A DNA stretch of 64,000 nt from an uncultured Desulfatitalea sp. (GTDB lineage: Bacteria > Desulfobacterota > Desulfobacteria > Desulfobacterales > Desulfosarcinaceae), in NCBI GenBank assembly GCA_937868765.1, contig CALMNL010000004.1, forward strand, positions 1,376,749 through 1,440,748, written 5' to 3'. The notes below the pieces were generated by a model that worked only from the letters and a program-made list of their open reading frames with translations, was not told where the DNA came from and did no database searches. The position numbers and the translations under genes were made by a program. Positions within the stretch are counted from its first letter, which is position 1; the number at the start of each line of letters is the position of its first letter. This document shows, in pieces, positions 7,764 through 16,385 of the stretch.

Positions 7764-9722
7764 CTATATAAACACCAGCGCCACGACGATGGCGATGAGG
7801 ATGAAGCCGATATACATATGGATGTCTCCGTGCTGCACCCAGCGCAGCCGGTCGAAGAACCGCTGCACCGGCCGTACCACCAGGTGGCCGACATGCCGCT
7901 CGGCCAGATCCTGGATGTGGCTGATGTAATAGGTACGGTCCGGAAAACGGCCCCGGATGGCCGGATGTTCTTCGCCCAGGGGCGCCACGGCCCGGAAGAA
8001 GGTCAGGATCGAATCCGCATACGAGGCACCGGTGTATTGCATGCGCGCCGTGGGTCGCGTGAAGCCGCAGCCCCAGGTGCCGGCGGTCGTCACCGGTTTG
8101 CCCCGGTACAACCACTTGCGCAACGCCAGCAGCAGCGCCACCACAGCCGTCAGCAGCAGGGCCGCCCGGGCGATGGCGGCGGTGAGGTCGGCAAAGGGCA
8201 CCAGCGGTATCCGGCCATAGCCCAGACCCAGGGCCGTGACGGCCTTGAGAACCATGGGCAGCACCAACCCCGGAAAGACACCGATGAGCACGCAGGCCGC
8301 GGCCAGCGCCAGCATGGGGATCCACATGCAAACCCCCTGTTCGTGAGCCGCTGCGGCCGAGGCGCTGCGGGGTTCGCCCAGAAAGACGATGCCCAGCGCC
8401 TTGCTGAAGACCGCCAGGGCCAGGGCGCCGATCAGGGCCAGCGACACGATCGCGGCAATGCTGAGCCCGAAGTCGGTATCGATCAGCGCCAGACCCGAAA
8501 ACCCGCCTAAGTAGATGAAAAACTCGCTGGCAAAGCCATTGAGGGGCGGCACTGCGCAAATGGCGAGGGCGCCAATGCCAAATGCGGCGGTGGTGATCGG
8601 CATGCGCCTGGCCAATCCGCCCAGCAGATCCAGTGTTCGTGTACCGGTATGGTGCACCACCATCCCGGCGCCCATGAAGAGCAGCGACTTGAAGATGGCG
8701 TGGTTCCATACATGCCAGAGGGCGCCGGCGAATCCCAGCACCGCCATGATCGGCTTGGCCCCGGCCACGCCGATCATGCCGATCCCCAGGCCCATGAGGA
8801 TGATGCCCACATTCTCCATGCTGCTGTAGGCCAGCAACCGTTTGAGGTCGTGCTGGCCCAGGGCGTAAATTACCCCCAGGATGCCGGAAATCAAACCGGC
8901 GATGAGTACCAGGCGGCCGGCCAGCGGCGTGTGCCAATCCAGAACCGCATATAACCGGAGGATGCCGTAGATGCCGATCTTGAGCATCACGCCGGACATC
9001 AGGGCCGAGACGTGGCTGGGGGCTGCCGGGTGGGCATGGGGCAGCCAGATGTGCAGCGGAAAGATGCCGGCCTTGGAGCCGAAGCCCAGGAAGGCCAGGA
9101 CGAAGACCCAGATTTTGGTCTTCTCGGGCAGGTCGGCCGCCGCTTCGAATCCAAAGGCGCCGGTGTGGTCGTAGATCAGGGCAAAAGAGGCCAGGATGGC
9201 CAGGACCCCCACATGGGAGAAGACCGCATAGAGGTAAGCGGCCTTGCGGTTGGGTCCCTGCTCGTAATCGTGGAGCACCAGCCCCAGGGAGGAGAGCGAC
9301 ATCAGCTCCCAGCACAAGGCGAAGGCGATGATGTTGTCAGCCGCGACCACCAGGGCCATGGCCGCCAGCAGCAGGGCCAGCAGGAAGTAATGCAGGGCCG
9401 TGCGCAGCGGGTGCCGGTCTGTCTCCAGGTAATGGAAGCTATACACCCCGGCCAGCAGGCCGATAGCGAAAACTGCCATCAGAAAGAAGGCGGACAAGGG
9501 ATCGAGCTTGAAGGCCAGTTCGAATCGGCTCAGGAAGGCCACGGTAACGGAGACCGACGACGGCGCGAAGAGCTTGGCCGCCGCATCCGCCCCGCCGATC
9601 AGACACCCCAGGGCCATGGTTGTCACGGCCAGGGTTCGCATGGCGGCCGCGCGGCGGATCCAGACCAGCGGAGCGGCGCCTCCCGCGACGATCAGCAGCA
9701 CGGCGACGAAGAAAACGCGCAT
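7764..9722 (-). CDS. HyfB-like antiporter subunit (NuoL/HycC family)
   Basis: A 652-residue membrane protein, first gene of the six-gene complex. I chose ATG 9722 (MRVFFVAVLLIVAGG) because it begins directly with a transmembrane helix; an upstream in-frame start at 9797 adds a basic non-hydrophobic stretch. The central Proton_antipo_M region is visible (SKAGIFPLHIWLPHAHPAAP and following), and the length matches HycC/HyfB. No hyfA or hyfD homologue is present, so the set is a reduced Hyf composition. Confidence 0.87.
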   Translation of the reverse strand: MRVFFVAVLLIVAGGAAPLVWIRRAAAMRTLAVTTMALGCLIGGADAAAKLFAPSSVSVTVAFLSRFELAFKLDPLSAFFLMAVFAIGLLAGVYSFHYLETDRHPLRTALHYFLLALLLAAMALVVAADNIIAFALCWELMSLSSLGLVLHDYEQGPNRKAAYLYAVFSHVGVLAILASFALIYDHTGAFGFEAAADLPEKTKIWVFVLAFLGFGSKAGIFPLHIWLPHAHPAAPSHVSALMSGVMLKIGIYGILRLYAVLDWHTPLAGRLVLIAGLISGILGVIYALGQHDLKRLLAYSSMENVGIILMGLGIGMIGVAGAKPIMAVLGFAGALWHVWNHAIFKSLLFMGAGMVVHHTGTRTLDLLGGLARRMPITTAAFGIGALAICAVPPLNGFASEFFIYLGGFSGLALIDTDFGLSIAAIVSLALIGALALAVFSKALGIVFLGEPRSASAAAAHEQGVCMWIPMLALAAACVLIGVFPGLVLPMVLKAVTALGLGYGRIPLVPFADLTAAIARAALLLTAVVALLLALRKWLYRGKPVTTAGTWGCGFTRPTARMQYTGASYADSILTFFRAVAPLGEEHPAIRGRFPDRTYYISHIQDLAERHVGHLVVRPVQRFFDRLRWVQHGDIHMYIGFILIAIVVALVFI

Positions 9723-9903
9723 AAAGCACCCTAGTCTCAAACCCCACCGGCGGCGGTCGGCTCCGCCGGGAAGAAATCCCCGGGCAACCCCGGTCAATAC
9801 GAAAACCCCATCTCTAATGCAGGAAGCCTAGGCGAGTCAACAAGGTTTGTCTGCATAGCCGTGAGATGGTTTCTGCAGGATGCGGGTGGTCCGGCTTTCC
9901 TGT

Positions 9904-9941
9904 TTGACACCGGTCGGCAAGTCGGATAAGGGAGCCCCTTA
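9904..9941 (+). promoter_or_regulatory. Candidate promoter and inverted repeat upstream of the beta-barrel gene
   Basis: TTGACA at 9904-9909 is followed after 17 bp by TAAGGG, a weak -10. The -10 starts a 6-bp inverted repeat TAAGGG-agc-CCCTTA (9927-9941) that could be an operator or a small hairpin. The 329-bp divergent region 9723-10051 should also hold the promoter of the Hyf-like operon, for which I see no clear candidate. Confidence 0.3.
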
Positions 9942-10051
9942 CATCGAAAAATCACGTGGCTGCGCGGCCAAAAATTGAAGTCAATTTCTTCCGGACGTCG
10001 AGCCGAACCATCTTCGACGTATCGGGCATCAACAGGGGTTGAAACGGATCC

Positions 10052-11119
10052 ATGGGGCGAATTGTGCGTTGGGCCTGGTGTCGGTTCTTCATCTGCATGG
10101 CGATGCAACTCCCGTTGAGCTTCTGGGTCATGGTTGAGGGGGGGCACGCCAATCCAACCGGCGCCGACGCCCCGGCAGCTTCGGGCGTGCAGACCGTCTA
10201 CCAGGCCATTTCCACCCATGTCAAAGGCACCGTGACCCTTGCCGCCGGAGTGCGCTGCGACGAGCTGGACTGGAACATTGCCGGCAATGCGGGCGGGACC
10301 CATCCCAACGTGCTCTCCGAGTTGGCATGGTCCGATGTCGAAAGCTACCAGCTTTCCCTTGGCGCCAAGGCCCAGGTGGGCCGGCATTTTTACGGCCGGG
10401 GCCACATCAATTACGCCTGGATTGATGACGGCACGGTGCGCGATTCGGATTACGGCGGTGACGACCGTACCCTGGAATGGTCGCGCTCCATCAGCGAAAC
10501 CAACGACGACGAGCTTTGGGATGTGATGCTGGGCGGCGGCTACCCATTCACCTTCCAGCAACGCCGATGGCTGCTGGCGCCGATGCTGGGCGCCTCGTTC
10601 CACAAGCAGAACCTGCGCATCACCAACGGCGATCAGGTGTTGAGTGCCGTGCCGCCGCCGGGCTACAGTCCGCCGCCCGAAGTCGGACCGCTCAACCGCA
10701 ACCTCAACAGCCTCTATGAAGCCTTTTGGATGAGCGCCTGGACTGGCCTAGACGTACGGTACCAACTGCCGGCCAAGTCTGACACAGCGCCGTTCATGGA
10801 ATGGGGGGTGAGCCTGGCCTATCATTTCTGGGCCGATTACGAAGCCGAAGCCAACTGGAACCTGCGTGAAGACCTGGACCATCCCGTGAGCTTCCGGCAC
10901 GAGGCCGATGCCACCGGCATCTCGCTGCAGGCCGAGTGGCTGATCCGGCTCAACCGCTACCTGAACCTCAATCTCAATTACAACTACTGCCGGTGGGAGA
11001 CCGACCCCGGGCAGAACACGGTCTATTTTGCAGCCGGCGGCCACCAGGTCACCCGGCTCAATGAGGTCAACTGGGATTCCCAGAGCATCATGCTCGGGCT
11101 GGCGCTTCGTTTTCAATAG
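10052..11119 (+). CDS. Outer-membrane beta-barrel protein (Protochlamydia OMP/omptin-like fold)
   Basis: A 355-residue protein with an N-terminal hydrophobic export signal (to about residue 35) followed by alternating amphipathic strands rich in Tyr/Trp/Asp. It ends in a strand with terminal LALRFQ, close to the C-terminal aromatic signature recognised by the BAM machinery. The GHINYAWIDDGTVRDSD pattern recalls the Protochlamydia outer-membrane protein/omptin-like family, but I see no clear omptin catalytic set, so a protease role is not claimed. It is monocistronic and divergent from the Hyf-like operon. Confidence 0.6.
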   Translation: MGRIVRWAWCRFFICMAMQLPLSFWVMVEGGHANPTGADAPAASGVQTVYQAISTHVKGTVTLAAGVRCDELDWNIAGNAGGTHPNVLSELAWSDVESYQLSLGAKAQVGRHFYGRGHINYAWIDDGTVRDSDYGGDDRTLEWSRSISETNDDELWDVMLGGGYPFTFQQRRWLLAPMLGASFHKQNLRITNGDQVLSAVPPPGYSPPPEVGPLNRNLNSLYEAFWMSAWTGLDVRYQLPAKSDTAPFMEWGVSLAYHFWADYEAEANWNLREDLDHPVSFRHEADATGISLQAEWLIRLNRYLNLNLNYNYCRWETDPGQNTVYFAAGGHQVTRLNEVNWDSQSIMLGLALRFQ

Positions 11120-11288
11120 ACGATAGAAGCCGTCTCAATTCCTCCGCCTCTATTCAAAATCGCCGTTGGGTCAGGACAGCCCGAGTCCTGGTGCGCCGCG
11201 CATTGCTTTTTCCCGGGGTTAGGCTTACTTTTGGGAACTTGATGGCGAGCACGCATTCGCCCTCATCGTCTTTGACCTGGAGGATGCC

Positions 11289-11831
11289 ATGCAACGCATC
11301 TGGAAATTGAGCTGGGTCCTGGCGATATTGATACTCACGGCCTGTTCGGTGATGTCCCGGTCCGTGGAGGACGAGGCCCTGCCGGAGCTTCCCTTTCCCG
11401 AGCTGATCGCCCGGTCGGCCGATTACATCGACCAGACCGTGATCCTGGGCGGCTTTGTGCTGGCGGTGACCAACGATGCGGACCACAGCCGCATGGTGGT
11501 GATCCAGGCCCCGCTGGGCGTAAGCCGCGAACCCCAATCCAAGGACCAGTCCCAGGGCCGTTTGATCGTCGAGTACCCCGGCTTCCTCGACCCGGAAGTG
11601 TACGCCAAGGATCGCAAAATCACCGTGGCAGGCCGACTGCTGGGCAGTTCGGCCACCGACGCGAGGCCGGAACCGTTTCCCTACGTACGGCTGCAGGCAG
11701 TGGAGCTTCATCTGTGGCCCAAGGAAATGCCCGTTCCCTACGATCCCTATTGGGACCCGTGGTGGGGCTTCCCCTATCCATATTATTATCCCTATTGGTA
11801 CTGGCGGCCCTACCCCCATCATCGGTGGTAG
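11289..11831 (+). CDS. Slp-family outer-membrane lipoprotein
   Basis: A 180-residue protein with a lipoprotein signal peptide and lipobox LTAC (Cys at about residue 19). The Slp domain follows, with YIDQTVILGGFVLAVTN and SQGRLIVEYPGFLDPEVY. The last 35 residues are a Tyr/Trp/Pro-rich tail (YYPYWYWRPYPHHRW), unusual for Slp. It is followed 37 bp later by a second Slp-type gene, so it appears to be a tandem duplication that has diverged. Slp proteins sit in the outer membrane and are associated with starvation or acid stress in enterobacteria; the role here is unknown. Confidence 0.8.
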   Translation: MQRIWKLSWVLAILILTACSVMSRSVEDEALPELPFPELIARSADYIDQTVILGGFVLAVTNDADHSRMVVIQAPLGVSREPQSKDQSQGRLIVEYPGFLDPEVYAKDRKITVAGRLLGSSATDARPEPFPYVRLQAVELHLWPKEMPVPYDPYWDPWWGFPYPYYYPYWYWRPYPHHRW

Positions 11832-11868
11832 CAGCCTATCGGAACTCATATTTTTTTAAGGAGCGCAC

Positions 11869-12369
11869 ATGCCCAGAGGGTTTGTCAGGATGATGGTGTG
11901 GATGGCCGCAGCGGCCCTGCTCCCGGGATGCGCCACGGGCATCTCCAAGGAGGTCCGTTCCCAGGTTACCTACGAGGGCGGCTTCGCCGAGCTTCAGCAG
12001 AACCCGGAACGTTTCAAGGGCCAGACCGTGATCTTCGGCGGCAAGGTGATCGCCTCCGAGATGCTGGCCCAGGGTCCTGAGCTGGTGGTGCTGCAGCTGG
12101 AACTGGATGGCGGGGATCGCCCCCAGGACAACGACCAGAGCAAAGGCCGTTTTCTCATTCATTCCAAGCAGTTCATCGACCCGGCCATCTATCCCCAGGG
12201 CACGCTCGTAACCGTGGTGGGCACCCTAGAAGAGAGCCAGGAGCGGCTCATCGGGCAGATGGCCTACCGTTACCCGGTGATCAACGCCCTGGAAATCAAG
12301 AGGTGGCCGCCCCCCACCGACAATAGCCCGCGTTTTCATTTTGGCATCGGCGTGGGGACTGTCTTTTGA
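11869..12369 (+). CDS. Second Slp-family outer-membrane lipoprotein
   Basis: A 166-residue paralogue of the upstream gene. It has a signal peptide ending LLPGCATG (lipobox Cys at about 21), then the Slp domain with FKGQTVIFGGKVIASE, DQSKGRFLIHSKQFIDPAIY and a conserved RYPVINALEIKRW. It lacks the aromatic tail of its neighbour. A ribosome site (AAGGAGCGCAC) precedes the ATG. The pair is probably one transcription unit. Confidence 0.82.
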   Translation: MPRGFVRMMVWMAAAALLPGCATGISKEVRSQVTYEGGFAELQQNPERFKGQTVIFGGKVIASEMLAQGPELVVLQLELDGGDRPQDNDQSKGRFLIHSKQFIDPAIYPQGTLVTVVGTLEESQERLIGQMAYRYPVINALEIKRWPPPTDNSPRFHFGIGVGTVF

Positions 12370-12441
12370 TTCCCATGAACGGCCCTTGCACTTTTAAGGC
12401 ATTATGGCTATCATGGGGGCGTCGTTCAAAGGAGCGCGATC

Positions 12442-12741
12442 ATGGAGATTTATAATAAAATTAGTCCGATCCAGCGCACACCCGATGCATCGGCCGCCCA
12501 GGCCAAAGAAAAAGCCGCCAAAGCCACGCCGGTTGCCGTTCAGGCAGACCGGGTGGCCCTGTCGCCCCAGGCCCGGGAGTTGATGTCCGCCCGGGAGGCG
12601 ATTCGCCAAATGCCCGAGGTAGACATTGAAAAAGTCGCCAAGGTGCGGGCCCAGCTCCGGGATGGCACCTACGTGGTGGACGCCCAGAAAATCGCCGCCA
12701 AGATGGTGGACGAAGCATTGCTTGACGACATTACCAAGTAA
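12442..12741 (+). CDS. flgM: Anti-sigma-28 factor FlgM
   Basis: A 99-residue protein with the FlgM layout: a disordered, Lys/Ala-rich N-terminal half, then VALSPQARELMSAREAI and a C-terminal region with VRAQLRDGTYVVDAQKIAAKMV that binds sigma-28 (FliA). ATG is preceded by AAAGGAGCGCGATC. No other flagellar gene is in the window, so it is an isolated copy. FlgM holds FliA inactive until the hook is complete and FlgM is exported. Confidence 0.85.
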   Translation: MEIYNKISPIQRTPDASAAQAKEKAAKATPVAVQADRVALSPQARELMSAREAIRQMPEVDIEKVAKVRAQLRDGTYVVDAQKIAAKMVDEALLDDITK

Positions 12742-12829
12742 AGGCGCCGCGGCGTTACCGACCAGCCCGGCCCGTTTGACCTCGGCCGCCGCTGCCAGCG
12801 GCTGAACAATTCTCTTACCGCAGCGAAAA

Positions 12830-14338
12830 ATGGAAAATACCCAAACGCCCCTTGCCCCAGGAGTGAGTGAAGGTCTTTCCGAGACCCGTGATGTCGAGGA
12901 CCTTTTGCGCCGTTGCCAGCGGGCCGAGGCGGCCCTGCAGGCTCTGGAGTACCGCAACCGGATCATGGGTGACAGCGCGCCTTTCGGCATTTTCACCATC
13001 GACCCGGAAGGCCATTTGCAGGCATTTAACAGCAAGATGCGCGACCTCATGCCCTGGCCCGACGGGCTCACCCAGGAAGAGATCAATGTCTATGAGCTTC
13101 AGGCTTTCATCGATGCCGGCATCTGTGACGATCTGCGCCGGTGCATGCAAACCAAACTTTCCATGATGCGGGATTATGCCTGTGTGGCCAAGCAGGGCGA
13201 GTGCCGTCAACTGCGCTTCCACCTCGGCCCGGTGGTGGATCCTGCGGGTGCCGTTTCCGGCGTGATGGCCTTCGTGGAAAATCACAGCCACCTCAAGCAG
13301 GCCCAAATGGCGGCGCTGGAGAGCGAAGAGCGCTATCGGATCTTGTTTCAGTCGGCGCCGGTAGCCATGCTGGAGCGGGATGCCTCGATCCTGAAACAGC
13401 ATCTGGAGGCGCTGCAGGCCTCGGGGATCGCCGATTTGGAAGGCTTCTTTACGGCGCACCCGGAAGAGATCGGCCGTTGTATGGGCTTGATCAAGACCGC
13501 CGATTGCAACAACGCTTTCCTGGCCTTGATCGAAGCCGAAGACAAAGAGGCCGTGCTGGCCGACTTGCCACGGGTGATCATGGGGCCTGCTTTCCAGCAA
13601 ATGGCCAAAGAGATCATTGTGATGGTCGGCCAGAGCCGAGTCATACCCGAACGGGAGATGACCATCCGCACCGTCCACGGCCAGGCCAAACAGGTGATGT
13701 CCCGGGTGATGGTACTGGCCGGCCATGAAACCACCATGGCCCGGGTGGTGATCTCGCTGGTGGACATTTCCACCCGCGTGGCAGCCGAAGAGGCCCTGCG
13801 GGCCAGCGAGCAGCGTTTCCGCGAGCAGGCCCTGCACGACAACCTCACCGGCTTGTACAATCAGCGCTACCTGCACTATTCGCTGCCGCGCCAGATTCAG
13901 AGCGCCCGCAGCCAGGACCGGGCCCTGTCGGTGATCTTCATGGACCTGGACAACTTCAAAAAGGTGGTCGACACCCATGGGCATCTCAACGGCAGCCGTG
14001 CTATCCAGGAGGTGGCGGCGATCCTCCATGGCGCACTCAAGGCGCCGGCCTATGCCGTGGCCTATGCCGGGGACGAGTTCGTCGTGGTATTGCCGGACCA
14101 CGATCTCGACCTGGCCCTGGAGAAAGCCGAAGATATCCAGAACCGGATCCGCAACGCCGTTTATCTGCAAAGCCAGGGCAAGCAGGTGCGGCTGCAGGCC
14201 AGTTGCGGCATCGCCACCTATCCCACCCACGGCGAAGACGCCGAAGCCATCCTTTCTGCCGCCGACACGGCCCTATTCCACATAAAGGGTACCGGCAAGG
14301 GCGCAATCGGCAAGTATCAAAAAGCAAAGTCGGAATAA
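12830..14338 (+). CDS. PAS-domain diguanylate cyclase
   Basis: A 502-residue soluble protein. Residues about 30-160 and 165-320 hold PAS-like sensor regions; the C-terminal 170 residues form a GGDEF domain. The signature is AGDEF (YAGDEFVVVLP), with upstream metal-binding FMDLDNFKKV intact, so catalysis of c-di-GMP synthesis is plausible. The RxxD product-inhibition site expected about five residues before the signature is missing (APAYAVAYAGDEF). No transmembrane segment is seen, suggesting a cytosolic signal such as a redox or small-molecule cue. It follows flgM by 88 bp, consistent with a motility theme. Confidence 0.85.
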   Translation: MENTQTPLAPGVSEGLSETRDVEDLLRRCQRAEAALQALEYRNRIMGDSAPFGIFTIDPEGHLQAFNSKMRDLMPWPDGLTQEEINVYELQAFIDAGICDDLRRCMQTKLSMMRDYACVAKQGECRQLRFHLGPVVDPAGAVSGVMAFVENHSHLKQAQMAALESEERYRILFQSAPVAMLERDASILKQHLEALQASGIADLEGFFTAHPEEIGRCMGLIKTADCNNAFLALIEAEDKEAVLADLPRVIMGPAFQQMAKEIIVMVGQSRVIPEREMTIRTVHGQAKQVMSRVMVLAGHETTMARVVISLVDISTRVAAEEALRASEQRFREQALHDNLTGLYNQRYLHYSLPRQIQSARSQDRALSVIFMDLDNFKKVVDTHGHLNGSRAIQEVAAILHGALKAPAYAVAYAGDEFVVVLPDHDLDLALEKAEDIQNRIRNAVYLQSQGKQVRLQASCGIATYPTHGEDAEAILSAADTALFHIKGTGKGAIGKYQKAKSE

Positions 14339-14366
14339 AAAGGCCGCCGGACCGAAGTCCGGCAGC
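14337..14366 (-). terminator. Rho-independent terminator of the glutamate-synthase-like gene
   Basis: On the minus strand a perfect 7-bp stem GCCGGAC-TTCG-GTCCGGC (14363-14346) with a stable UUCG loop is followed by GGCC and five T (14341-14337). It overlaps the stop codon of the convergent diguanylate cyclase gene. Confidence 0.8.
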
Positions 14367-14389
14367 CCCATGATCGATCCGAGACGCTA

Positions 14390-16027
14390 TCAGCCGTTGA
14401 GGATCTTCTTGGCGAAGGCGTCGTTGGCATCCGCGCAGTGCACAATGCCGGTCTCGGCGGCCGTTTCGCGGTTGGCGGCGAAGATGTCGTTGCGCGAGAT
14501 CTCTTTGACCGAGAATTTGCGCGCGCCGGCCATCAACTGCTGCAGACCGCAGGAAAGTTTGTCGGCCAGGGCCCACATGGCCATGGCGCCGTAAGGGATC
14601 TTCTTCATCTCGTCCTTGCCGATCTTCTTCTGAATGTCGAAGTAAGAGGCGAAGAGCTCCTCGGGTTTGCTGCCGATATCGCTGACGGTCTTGGGCAGGC
14701 GTTCCCAGTTGCCGCAGATTTGCTCTCTGCGGTCCGGGTTCAGCGCGCCTTCGATGTTGGTGCCCAGGAAGCCCGGAATCATCACGGCGCGGCCCATGCA
14801 CACCATCTTGGCGTAGGGAGCGCCCAGGGCCAGGGCCTTGAAAATGCTGTCTTCCAGGGCAAAGCCGCCGGCAAACGAGAGATCCACCACGCGCTGGCCC
14901 TTGGCGGCCAGGATGCTGGCATACTCATAGGCCTTGGCATGCAGGTTGATGGAGGGCACGCCCCAGCTCTGCATCATGTTCCAGGGGCTCATGCCCGTGC
15001 CGCCGCCCGAACCGTCGATGGTCAGCAGATCCATTTTGGCGTCCGAGGCGAACTTGATGGCCATGGCCAGCTCTTCCATGCCGTAGGAGCCGGTCTTGAG
15101 TGAAATGCGCTTGAAGCCCAGGCTGCGCAGGTACTCCACGGAGCGCATGAAATCTTCGCGCACCTGCTCGACGCTGCTCAGGTTGGTGCCGCCCAGCCGG
15201 CTGTGGCGGGCGAACGAGCGGATGGCGCCCTTCTCGAAGGCGGCCTGCACTTCGGGCAGCTCGGGGTTGGGGTCGACTACATAGCCGCGCTTTTTGAGGA
15301 ACAGGGCGTAGTCGATGCTGGTGACCTGGATCTCGCCGCCGATGCACTTGGCGCCCTGGCCCCATTTGAGCTCGATGATGCACTTGTCACCGTATTTGTT
15401 GGCCACGTATTCGGCGACGCCGTTGCGGGTGTCTTCCACGTTCATCTGCACGAAGATGGCGCCGTAGCCGTCATAATAGCGCAGATAGGTGTTGATGCGG
15501 CGGTCCAGCTCCGGAGAAACGTTGATTTTACCGCTCTTGATTTCCGAGTTGCGGTCCACGCCCACCACGTTTTCGCCGATGACGATGGGCATGCCCACCA
15601 GTGCGCCGCCCACGGCAAAGGAATCCCAATACTTGGCGGCGATGAAGGTCGAGCCCAGGGCGCCGGTCATCAGGGGGATGCGCGCCTTGGTTTTGACTTC
15701 CCAGCCGAACTCGGTGGTCAGATCGACATTGGGGAAGATGCAGTCGTCGGGATTGTTGGTCAGGTTGCCATTGATGCCCCGGGCGCCGTAGGCATAACCC
15801 TGGATGCGCAGGGAGTTGTAGGACACGCCCACATGGGTGGTATTGTTGCCGCCGGCGGTGACCAAGCCGAAGTCGCGGGGATAGAGCAGTTTGCGGCCCA
15901 CCAGGCTGGAGAGCCAGGTTTCGCATTTGCCTTCGCAATCGGCGCGGCACAGGGTGCACAGACCGGATTCAGCAGGGTTGCCGCGGTTCACTGTCCCCAG
16001 GACATCATTTCTCTTATCAAAACGCAT
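14390..16027 (-). CDS. FMN-binding glutamate-synthase-like protein (GltB-type FMN domain)
   Basis: A 545-residue stand-alone synthase domain. It has an N-terminal Cys cluster CTLCRADCEGKC (about 24-35), then the FMN/Fe-S barrel with LTIDGSGGGTGMSPWN, GGFALEDSIFKALALGAPY and a C-terminal extension. There is no glutamine amidotransferase domain, so it would need ammonia or a partner subunit. I chose ATG 16027 (MRFDKRND) because AAGGAG lies 8 bp upstream; the upstream ATG at 16045 has no ribosome site. The leader holds an attenuator-like structure and the preceding gene encodes an ANTAR antiterminator, so expression is probably controlled by antitermination. The substrate is not certain. Confidence 0.85.
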   Translation of the reverse strand: MRFDKRNDVLGTVNRGNPAESGLCTLCRADCEGKCETWLSSLVGRKLLYPRDFGLVTAGGNNTTHVGVSYNSLRIQGYAYGARGINGNLTNNPDDCIFPNVDLTTEFGWEVKTKARIPLMTGALGSTFIAAKYWDSFAVGGALVGMPIVIGENVVGVDRNSEIKSGKINVSPELDRRINTYLRYYDGYGAIFVQMNVEDTRNGVAEYVANKYGDKCIIELKWGQGAKCIGGEIQVTSIDYALFLKKRGYVVDPNPELPEVQAAFEKGAIRSFARHSRLGGTNLSSVEQVREDFMRSVEYLRSLGFKRISLKTGSYGMEELAMAIKFASDAKMDLLTIDGSGGGTGMSPWNMMQSWGVPSINLHAKAYEYASILAAKGQRVVDLSFAGGFALEDSIFKALALGAPYAKMVCMGRAVMIPGFLGTNIEGALNPDRREQICGNWERLPKTVSDIGSKPEELFASYFDIQKKIGKDEMKKIPYGAMAMWALADKLSCGLQQLMAGARKFSVKEISRNDIFAANRETAAETGIVHCADANDAFAKKILNG

Positions 16028-16123
16028 AACTTTTTCTCCTTCCATTTTGGAGGTAAAATAATCCGATGTAGATCCCGAGGGCCTTTAACGGGCGCCGGGA
16101 GGTGGTCGCCGTTGTAAAGACGC

Positions 16124-16206
16124 AAAAAGGCGTCTGCCCCTTAAGCTCTAGGGCCATAGACGCCTTTGTCCATGCTTTAATAGGGGCCGCACAACCCTGG
16201 GCGGCC
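16124..16206 (-). promoter_or_regulatory. Attenuator-like leader of the glutamate-synthase-like gene, possible ANTAR target
   Basis: Reading the minus strand, hairpin 1 (16206-16185) has a 6-bp stem GGCCGC/GCGGCC; its top can be drawn as a C-G-closed hexaloop AGGGTT, with A at position 1 and G at position 4 as in known ANTAR RNA targets, below a one-base mismatch. Hairpin 2 (16167-16126) has a perfect 10-bp stem AAAGGCGTCT/AGACGCCTTT and runs into a T tract (16128-16124), so it looks like an intrinsic terminator about 97 nt before the start codon. Its loop contains AGAGCT but the closing pairs are not clean. The region 16207-16385 should contain the promoter; I see no clear one. Confidence 0.6.
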
Positions 16207-16385
16207 TGGATCAAACTGAAGCAAACGGCCAGTCTTCATTGACGGGCCAGCTTACAAATGCAGGTCTTAATTTAGTGTGGCTGAATTTTATAGTCAACGA
16301 CAAAGATGGAAGCGTCGTATTTTCAGGATCGACCATGGAAATCGGATTTTGAATCAGTGTTACTGAAGTTGATGCGGGGAAAGGA

